Origin: an uncultured Poribacteria bacterium
Lineage (GTDB): Bacteria > Poribacteria > WGA-4E > WGA-3G
NCBI GenBank assembly: GCA_951812525.1
Contig: OX638316.1
Location: forward strand, 2,846,506-2,910,505
Length of the DNA: 64,000 nt
Direction: 5' to 3'
A program made the position numbers and the translations under genes. The notes beneath the pieces were generated by a model. That model saw nothing but the letters and a program-made list of their open reading frames with translations, searched no databases and was not told the DNA's origin. Below, in pieces: positions 58,610 through 64,000 of the stretch; positions within the stretch are counted from its first letter, which is position 1, and each line of letters opens with the position of its first letter.

Positions 58610-59275
58610 TCACTTGAGATCGCATTTCAGATAGGACAACTGCGCTGCAGTGAAGAATAGGAGATTAAAAATAATCAACAACCCAATAGGAAAAATCACG
58701 CTTTGATATGAGGGACGCTCTTCAAATCTTGGCACAGCGTTTGGGTCCACCGGTTTCTGAGACAACCCTTCTCTCACAGGGAAGATATGTAAACTCTCCG
58801 GATCCTCTCGATCCTCCGTTTTGATGAAATCTATAAAGGTCTCTCTATAACGGCGCGCCTGTTTAACGAAGTTCATATAACTGACGATGCCGGTATTCGC
58901 AAGCTCTTCCATGGCATAGAGGAACGGGTTATCGGAGCCGTGTTTCTGTGCGACTTTTTCCCAGATAGGTGTTGCGAGTTGAATGCTCACCAGATCGGCA
59001 CCGGATTTTTCCATACCGACGTTGAAGATACTGAGAGGGTTAGGTTCTCTGTGTGCCTTGGGATTAATTTGGCTGTAGAGTTCCCATGTTCGGACTGTTT
59101 CTTGATGTTCCTGAACGGCGATGTGATAGGCTGCTAAGCGTTTCTTATAATCTTCAACCTGCACAAAAACTGCGGCGGCGGTCGATAACAGGCAGATGAT
59201 AAAACCGATTATGAATCGGGATGTCAATACATTTGAAATTAATTCCCGCTGAATAACCAGCCAAAGTGTTGCCAT
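58610..59275 (-). CDS. Membrane protein with two terminal helices, ABC-2-permease-like
   Basis: A 221-aa protein: one helix at the start ('FIIGFIICLLSTAAAVFVQV'), an extracytoplasmic domain of about 140 residues, one helix at the end ('VIFPIGLLIIFNLLFFTAAQ'). The opening 'LVIQRELISNVLTSRF' resembles ABC-2 transporter permeases, but the protein is much shorter than those and has only two helices. It may be a truncated permease or a distinct membrane protein. No ATPase gene is adjacent. The sigma-Kelch gene lies upstream with an 84-bp gap. Confidence 0.6.
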   Translation of the reverse strand: MATLWLVIQRELISNVLTSRFIIGFIICLLSTAAAVFVQVEDYKKRLAAYHIAVQEHQETVRTWELYSQINPKAHREPNPLSIFNVGMEKSGADLVSIQLATPIWEKVAQKHGSDNPFLYAMEELANTGIVSYMNFVKQARRYRETFIDFIKTEDREDPESLHIFPVREGLSQKPVDPNAVPRFEERPSYQSVIFPIGLLIIFNLLFFTAAQLSYLKCDLK

Positions 59276-59359
59276 AAATTTATGCGTATCAGAACAGTTT
59301 TCTGGTCTATCTGACCGCTATGCCTGCTTGCTAATTGATAGAAACGCTTAGCGAAAATC

Positions 59360-61345
59360 TTAATGGGTTTGCCCTGCTGTTAGTATTTTTTGGCGCTGCG
59401 CTTTCAGTTGATCCCAACGTGTAGACAATTTACCATTTGCCTCGGCAGCTCGGAACCCGGTGTCAAACACTTCAACAGTTGATAAAAGCTCACCATCCTC
59501 TGCCTCACCGCCGAAGACATAAATTTTACCTTTAACGATTGCCACCCCAAGGGGTGTTTTCCCTGTTGGCATTGGTGGAACATCACTCCACTCGTCTGTC
59601 TCTGGATGGTATACATCCACAGTGGCAGGATCCTTACGCAGTCCGTTTTGCCAAACGAAACCACCAATCAAATAAATTTCATCGCCAACAACAACGGTCG
59701 AGGAATAAAGCCTGAGGTCTAATATATCGTTTTTCTTTCGCCATTGATCGGTTTTCGGATTATATTCCTCAACGACCGTAAGAAACGAATCACCCAGATT
59801 ACCGGTTTGTGGCCATCCATGTCCTCCGATGACATAAATGCGATTGCTGACAACGCCTACACCAAAGTAATCGCGCCGGGTCAACATTTTGGCGCGCGCT
59901 GTCCATGTATCCGTCTCCGGATCGTAGACTTCAACGCGGTCTGTCCACTCATGCGAATTGGGAATATCCGCATTGAAATCCGCGAAACCTCCGATAACAT
60001 AGACCTTTCCAGCAATCACACCTGTGCCAAAGTTGATACGGGGGAAGGACATATCCTGTTTCCTAACCCATGTATCCGTCTGTGGGTTGTATGCCTCTAC
60101 GATATCCAAAAATTTGAAGTTCTCACCGCGATTGTCTATCCCGCTATATCCTCCAAAAACGTAGATGGTTCCATCAATAACTGCTGTTCTAACACCAGCA
60201 CGAGGCGTTGGCATATCTGCGATTTTCTGCCAATTATTCATTTTCGGGTCGTAGACCTCCACGGTTGAAAGCCCAAAAGGACCCCGTCCATTTTCAAAGA
60301 GGGTGCCACCTATGAGATAAATTTTATCATCTACGACAGCAGTAGAAAATCCCTTTCTTTTTGTGGGAATTTCAGTTATCGGTTCCCAGTGTGAGATAGG
60401 AAATATAGAGACACTCTTTTGGGCATCGGGTACTGAAACCGCCTCGGAGATCTGCGAACCTGTATCCCCATTTTTACCAGTGTCCTCAGACCGTCCGACC
60501 TGATTTCGCACGGCTGGTTTTGATTCAACATCAAGAACAATAGTCGCATCAATGATTTCAATGGTGGCTTCACCTGCTGCATTGAAACTATATGGTTTCT
60601 GAAACCGGGCGAGATATTGATCACTTCCACCCAGCAGCAAGGCAATTAATAACGTAGCCGTACCAAAAGCAATCCACGGTAGGAACGGCTTGCCGACTGA
60701 AGGATGTCCTGGTTTTATGTCGGCGATTTGCCGCATGATGTTCTCAGTTAGATTCAGCGGTAATAATACACTACCGAGTACTTCGCTAATTAAGAGTTCT
60801 TCTTCTTTTTGTAAACGTATCCGTGCTCTGCGGAGCCGACTCTTAACCGTGTTCACCGACACCCCTAAGAAATTGCCGATCTCCTTTGTTGTCATTTCAC
60901 CCAGATAGTAGAGTGTTACAACGGTGCGTTGGCTCTCCGGCAGTTTTTCGAGGAGTTGTTTGACGATTTCATAGCGACGCTCGGCATTTTCTTTTTCTCG
61001 CTCCTCCGATATGTAACGTGTATAAATGAATTTCTCTATTTCTTGTGTGTCTGTGTTCTCTAACGATTGCATGTCGGTTTTTTTTCGCTGAACCCAATTA
61101 ATGCAAAGCCGATTTGCAATAACATAAAGCCACCCCGCAAACTGATTGGGGTTTTTTAACGTAGCGAGTCTTTTGTATGCGTGGAGGAAGGTATCTTGTG
61201 TAATCTCTTCAGCAAAGTGGAAGTCGCCAATCTTACGCCACACGAGCGCGTGAACGCCTTTTTCGTACTTGCGAACTAAGGAGCTGAATGCGTTGTCGTC
61301 CCCTAACAAAGTGTTTTGAACCAATTGAGCATCATCTCTTACCAT
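59360..61345 (-). CDS. ECF sigma factor fused to membrane segment and Kelch propeller, with GKL-TW tag
   Basis: One unbroken 661-codon frame with four parts. (1) Residues about 5-185: ECF sigma factor, region 2 ('FAEEITQDTFLHAYKRLATL', 'QFAGWLYVIANRLCINW') and region 4 ('LPESQRTVVTLYYLGEMTTK', 'FLGVSVNTVKSRLRRARIRL'). (2) About 223-243: one membrane helix ('FLPWIAFGTATLLIALLLGG'). (3) About 325-635: six Kelch repeats ('DKIYLIGGT', 'TIYVFGGYSG', 'KVYVIGGFAD', 'RIYVIGGHGW', 'EIYLIGGFVW', 'KIYVFGGEAE'). (4) Near the end 'ANGKLSTRWDQLKAQR', the tag of the LamG proteins, plus 13 residues. GGAGG precedes the ATG. The likely topology is sigma inside, Kelch outside. Confidence 0.88.
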   Translation of the reverse strand: MVRDDAQLVQNTLLGDDNAFSSLVRKYEKGVHALVWRKIGDFHFAEEITQDTFLHAYKRLATLKNPNQFAGWLYVIANRLCINWVQRKKTDMQSLENTDTQEIEKFIYTRYISEEREKENAERRYEIVKQLLEKLPESQRTVVTLYYLGEMTTKEIGNFLGVSVNTVKSRLRRARIRLQKEEELLISEVLGSVLLPLNLTENIMRQIADIKPGHPSVGKPFLPWIAFGTATLLIALLLGGSDQYLARFQKPYSFNAAGEATIEIIDATIVLDVESKPAVRNQVGRSEDTGKNGDTGSQISEAVSVPDAQKSVSIFPISHWEPITEIPTKRKGFSTAVVDDKIYLIGGTLFENGRGPFGLSTVEVYDPKMNNWQKIADMPTPRAGVRTAVIDGTIYVFGGYSGIDNRGENFKFLDIVEAYNPQTDTWVRKQDMSFPRINFGTGVIAGKVYVIGGFADFNADIPNSHEWTDRVEVYDPETDTWTARAKMLTRRDYFGVGVVSNRIYVIGGHGWPQTGNLGDSFLTVVEEYNPKTDQWRKKNDILDLRLYSSTVVVGDEIYLIGGFVWQNGLRKDPATVDVYHPETDEWSDVPPMPTGKTPLGVAIVKGKIYVFGGEAEDGELLSTVEVFDTGFRAAEANGKLSTRWDQLKAQRQKILTAGQTH

Positions 61346-61500
61346 CAGAACCCTCCGTTTTCAAAAACAAGTTTCGCAAATTTCACACAAAACCCTTCCT
61401 TATTTTTCTCGCCTTTAAATATAATTCCAATTGTTAAAGACACAATTTGTAGGCGAAAAGGGTGCATAATTTGAAAAAATGGAAGATCTGAACCTCTACT

Positions 61501-61556
61501 CGGTGGGCGCGGTTTCCTAACCGCCCCTCTATTCGGTAGGCACGGTTTCCTAACCG
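61501..61556. repeat. Two tandem palindromic repeats
   Basis: A 23-bp unit (CGGT-[GA]-GGC-[GA]-CGGTTTCCTAACCG) occurs at 61501-61523 and 61534-61556, 33 bp apart, with two mismatches. Each folds through GGTT-TCCT-AACC. The 269-bp gap between the sigma-Kelch gene start and mobA holds nothing else recognisable. A degenerate relative (GGTTTCCTAA) occurs near 5647. Confidence 0.75.
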
Positions 61557-61614
61557 AGCAGGTTCACAGCGTCTAAGTCATTCTAAAATTCACTATAGTG
61601 AGATGGAAGGTGAT

Positions 61615-62286
61615 TTACCGCTGCGTTTGCGATTTGATATAGGAATTTGCGCGATTAAAATCTTCAGGGGTGTTGATATTGAAAAAGGACATGCCTTCTG
61701 GATCGAACCGCTCCCAGACTTCAGGTGGAATACACTTTATATCTGCTCGTTCCTGTAGCGCGTGAACCCGCAACTCAGATTCTTGGAGCATCAGTTCTAT
61801 GATAGGCAAGCACCGTTTAGAGTAGACGGCACACAACGTCTGGAGTGTTATCCGCGCCGCGTCACTGTAGGAGCGGTTTCTAACCTCGATTTCCTCGCAG
61901 GTATAGGGCATCACCGCATCGTATTCACCCAAAACGGAGAGGAGATAGGCGAGTAGTTTCGGTTCTAAAAACGGGCTATCGCACGCAACACAGAAGACAG
62001 CGTCGTGTGAAGCGTAGGTCAAGCCGGTATAGACCCCTCCCAACGCGCCAGCGTTGGAAACAGCGTCTTCGTGCGTCGGTAGGTCTAAGTGTGCATATTC
62101 AGCAGGACTATTGGTAATAAGAAGGAGTTCATCCGTAATAAGGCGCATACGATGGATAACATGCCCAATCAGAGAGTCTTCTCCAAGCCGCAGCAACGCC
62201 TTGTTTTTCCCCATCCGCCGACTCTTACCCCCTGCAAGGATAACGCCTGTGACTGGCAGCCTTTTTTTAGGTGCGTTCAATGACAT
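61615..62286 (-). CDS. mobA: Molybdenum cofactor guanylyltransferase
   Basis: Attaches GMP to Mo-molybdopterin. The 223-aa protein has the GTP-binding start 'GVILAGGKSRRMGKNKALL', 'VSNAGALGGVYTGLTY' and 'VACDSPFLEPKLL'. A C-terminal 'FFNINTPEDFNRAN' segment is typical. The start lies inside the end of the M28 peptidase gene (20-bp overlap), so translation is coupled. With moeA it indicates Mo-bisPGD enzymes such as DMSO-reductase-type proteins elsewhere in the genome. Confidence 0.93.
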   Translation of the reverse strand: MSLNAPKKRLPVTGVILAGGKSRRMGKNKALLRLGEDSLIGHVIHRMRLITDELLLITNSPAEYAHLDLPTHEDAVSNAGALGGVYTGLTYASHDAVFCVACDSPFLEPKLLAYLLSVLGEYDAVMPYTCEEIEVRNRSYSDAARITLQTLCAVYSKRCLPIIELMLQESELRVHALQERADIKCIPPEVWERFDPEGMSFFNINTPEDFNRANSYIKSQTQR

Positions 62287-63430
62287 CGGTAAGTAACACT
62301 CCTACTTGTTGTAGACTTTTCACATCCAGCAGGTCGCTGCGATCCTGTTTTGAGTGGATTTTCAATGCGACCCTGCTCACATCGCCTGCTGTTAACGTGA
62401 CCACTTCAAATCCACGACTCGCAATCGGAATGCTATCCAGTCCTACGCCAATCGGTAGATAGCGTTCTGACACCTTGATGTCGAGCGACTCACCCGATGT
62501 CCGAAACATCTCAGCTAATGTACGCGTCGTGTGAACCGGTGGAATACCGTAACGTGTAACGACATTAACACCATTTCCAGCACCCAGTCCATCTAAGTTG
62601 ATGACGTAAGTGTAGTTGTGGTCGTATTCGTTAGCATGCTTTTGGATATAACGTAATGCGCCACACATGCCGTACTCTTCTGCACCAGCGGCGAGGAAAG
62701 TAATAGGCTTTTTCTCACCACGCGCCATCACCACGCGTGCCACCTCAAGCATAACGCCAACGCCAGAAGCATTGTCAAAACCGCCAGGTGAATGATTCTG
62801 CGTAAAATTGATTTGCAACAGCAAAAGGCAAAAAGTAGTAATCCCAGCGACGCTCCAGACGATATATTCAGGCAGCCAAACAAAGGTGATAACCTTAATC
62901 ACCATTGCGATTGTAAGTCCAATGAGTCCGAGGATCGCGATACCGTAAGCAATTGCACGAACAGCAATCGGCAATACCTGCGATTTGGAGTCATAATGTG
63001 CAACGAAAAGAAGGGAAGGAGTATTGCTGTTTTGTTCTACACCGTTTGTTGCGACAATGTTTTCTGAGTAGTACCTTCTACCAACATCGTATAAGCCTTC
63101 AAACCGCTGCTGCCATTGGGTGAAAAACAGTGCTACAGAGAGGCTGAATAGACAAGCGAGAGATATGAGTATCGGAAACTGTTCACCCAACCACGGGACA
63201 GAAAGGACTATGGGTACAAAAAGACCACAAAGGATACGGGGAAACACTTCAGCCGGAAACTTTGTGAAAGAGAAAGTTTCTTGAGAGACTTCCAATCCTA
63301 ATGCCTTAAAATGTTCGATGATATACGCTTGGGCGTTTGCCTCACCTATGCTGCCCACCAGCCTCGGAAAAGCGAGTCGTGTAATGTGATGATACGCACG
63401 TTTTGCATCGTAAATAAGGTTGGCATCCAT
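62267..63430 (-). CDS. M28-family metallopeptidase with inserted membrane helices
   Basis: A zinc aminopeptidase-like protein of 387 aa. Zinc ligands by pattern: 'LFVAHYDSKS' (His), 'SPGGFDNASGVGVMLE' (bridging Asp), 'AAGAEEYGMCG' (Glu pair), 'YVINLDGLGAG' (Asp) and 'KIHSKQDRSDLL' (His). Unusually, membrane helices interrupt the domain: two before the first ligand ('RILCGLFVPIVLSVPW', 'ISLACLFSLSVALFF') and about three between the first His and the Asp ('AYGIAILGLIGLTIAMVI', 'VWSVAGITTFCLLLLQI'). Possibly a membrane-embedded peptidase. It starts 6 bp after the sulfatase stop. Confidence 0.85.
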   Translation of the reverse strand: MDANLIYDAKRAYHHITRLAFPRLVGSIGEANAQAYIIEHFKALGLEVSQETFSFTKFPAEVFPRILCGLFVPIVLSVPWLGEQFPILISLACLFSLSVALFFTQWQQRFEGLYDVGRRYYSENIVATNGVEQNSNTPSLLFVAHYDSKSQVLPIAVRAIAYGIAILGLIGLTIAMVIKVITFVWLPEYIVWSVAGITTFCLLLLQINFTQNHSPGGFDNASGVGVMLEVARVVMARGEKKPITFLAAGAEEYGMCGALRYIQKHANEYDHNYTYVINLDGLGAGNGVNVVTRYGIPPVHTTRTLAEMFRTSGESLDIKVSERYLPIGVGLDSIPIASRGFEVVTLTAGDVSRVALKIHSKQDRSDLLDVKSLQQVGVLLTDVIERT

Positions 63431-63436
63431 TGGAAT

Positions 63437-64000
63437 TTATCGCTCTGTCCCTAATTCTGACCGGAACCGTCTTCCCAAACGTCCACTGAGTGTTCTGACG
63501 ATTTCGCGCTCCGACGCTGCGATGTTATGCAATTCCGCAGGATCGTTCTCCAAGTCGTACAGTTCCGTTACATCGCTGTAGTTTTCAATGAGTTTATGTG
63601 TTGCTGTACGAATGCATCGGAAGTTTCGGAGCGCGCTCACGGTTTCGGAGTGATGTGTTTCCGTTTCACCGCGAAGGACAGGGGCAATAGACCTCGCGTC
63701 GATGTGCGGCAGCACGGGTACGCCAGCCATATCGCAGATCGTCGGATTCATGTCGATTAACTCAACCAAACTATCTGAAATTCGGTTGCCCGCGATACCC
63801 GGTCCGGCAACGAGAAGGGGGACTCTGAGTGATGCTTCGTAGGCGACACTCTTTGTGTAAAGTCCGTGATCTCCAAGCATTTCGCCGTGGTCGCTTGAAT
63901 ATATAATGTAGGTATTATCAAGCATGCCGCGTTCTTCAAGTGCACGGAGCATTTCGCCGATTTGGTCGTCAATCAGTTCCGTCGCCGCGCAGTATTGTTG
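63437..64000 (-). CDS. Sulfatase, C-terminal part (5' end outside window)
   Basis: The frame runs off the right edge of the window, so the N-terminal part with the formylglycine Cys/Ser motif is not visible. The visible 187 residues carry the sulfatase metal motif 'TYIIYSSDHGEMLGDHGLY', preceded by 'ATELIDDQIGEML', and then 'RVPLLVAGPGI', 'SLVELIDMNPTICDMAGVP' and 'ATHKLIENYSDVTELYDLEN', typical of choline-sulfatase-like and polysaccharide sulfatases. First of a sulfatase-M28-mobA run. Confidence 0.9.
   Translation of the reverse strand, partial: QQYCAATELIDDQIGEMLRALEERGMLDNTYIIYSSDHGEMLGDHGLYTKSVAYEASLRVPLLVAGPGIAGNRISDSLVELIDMNPTICDMAGVPVLPHIDARSIAPVLRGETETHHSETVSALRNFRCIRTATHKLIENYSDVTELYDLENDPAELHNIAASEREIVRTLSGRLGRRFRSELGTER

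Noticed and set aside
58610-59275. Complete ABC-2 exporter permease
   Set aside because: Only two membrane helices and 221 residues; a full permease has six or more helices and an ATPase partner nearby, so the label was kept tentative.
1-64000. Insertion sequence, prophage or integrative element
   Set aside because: No transposase, integrase, terminase or capsid-like protein was recognised, and no long terminal repeats flank any block.

Overview
The window reads as chromosomal DNA of a Gram-negative bacterium. KdsB, the heptose enzymes, a Wza/Wzc-type export pair and a TonB-dependent receptor all imply an outer membrane with LPS-type sugars and surface polysaccharide. Promoters look like housekeeping sigma-70 sites (TTGACA with 17-18 bp to TATAAT-like boxes). 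TGA is used as an ordinary stop in several genes, so the standard bacterial code applies. Several exported LamG proteins, LarA-like enzymes beside TRAP transporter genes, sulfatases and AlkP-superfamily enzymes are reminiscent of uncultivated marine or sponge-associated lineages such as Candidatus Poribacteria. That placement is inference from gene style, not proof. No rRNA, tRNA, CRISPR array, phage or transposase gene was recognised.

Layout. 1-0.8 kb: end of a LamG protein and a terminator. 0.9-5.4 kb: reverse-strand operon with two LarA-like proteins and the TRAP permeases DctQ and DctM. 5.4-8.3 kb: a 23-bp tandem repeat, then kdsB and pyrG. 8.5-11.4 kb: LamG protein, small HTH-like protein, PAP2 phosphatase, lipoprotein. 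11.5-14.7 kb: livK-livH-livM without ATPases. 14.7-20 kb: BatA-like VWA protein, a NucS-like nuclease, GlpD, a DegT-family aminotransferase. 20.1-22.1 kb: two sugar/nucleoside-type ABC permeases. 22.1-29.1 kb: polysaccharide tyrosine kinase and export protein, divergent from heptose kinase, GmhB and a UDP-sugar dehydrogenase. 29.2-34.3 kb: coiled-coil NYN nuclease, an eight-repeat propeller, an AlkP-superfamily phosphodiesterase. 34.3-41.3 kb: polX-like, ftsX, ftsE, topA and accD. 41.4-45.1 kb: two LamG paralogues flanking a divergent AAA+ ATPase. 45.2-47.6 kb: MATE transporter with a structured leader, then a rhodanese with an in-frame TGA at its catalytic cysteine. 47.7-50.5 kb: alpha/beta hydrolase, amidohydrolase, moeA. 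50.6-58.4 kb: a probable zinc-acquisition cluster. 58.6-64 kb: membrane protein, ECF sigma factor fused to Kelch repeats, mobA, M28 peptidase, sulfatase (cut by the window end).

How parts work together. The 50.6-58.4 kb block joins a His-rich exported protein, a His/Glu-rich lipoprotein, a TonB receptor, a MerC-like membrane protein, a TroA/ZnuA-type binding lipoprotein, a COG0523 GTPase and a WD40 protein behind a consensus promoter whose -10 box lies inside a palindrome. This fits metal import plus metal allocation under a repressor. The most unusual single genes are the candidate selenocysteine rhodanese, a sigma factor joined through a membrane segment to a Kelch propeller, a PolX homologue lacking the polymerase aspartates, and an FtsE lacking both the catalytic glutamate and the switch histidine. 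Four LamG proteins and the sigma-Kelch fusion share a short C-terminal tag (roughly A-x-G-K-L-[ST]-T-x-W-x-x-[LI]-K-x-x-R) that I do not recognise as a named sorting signal.
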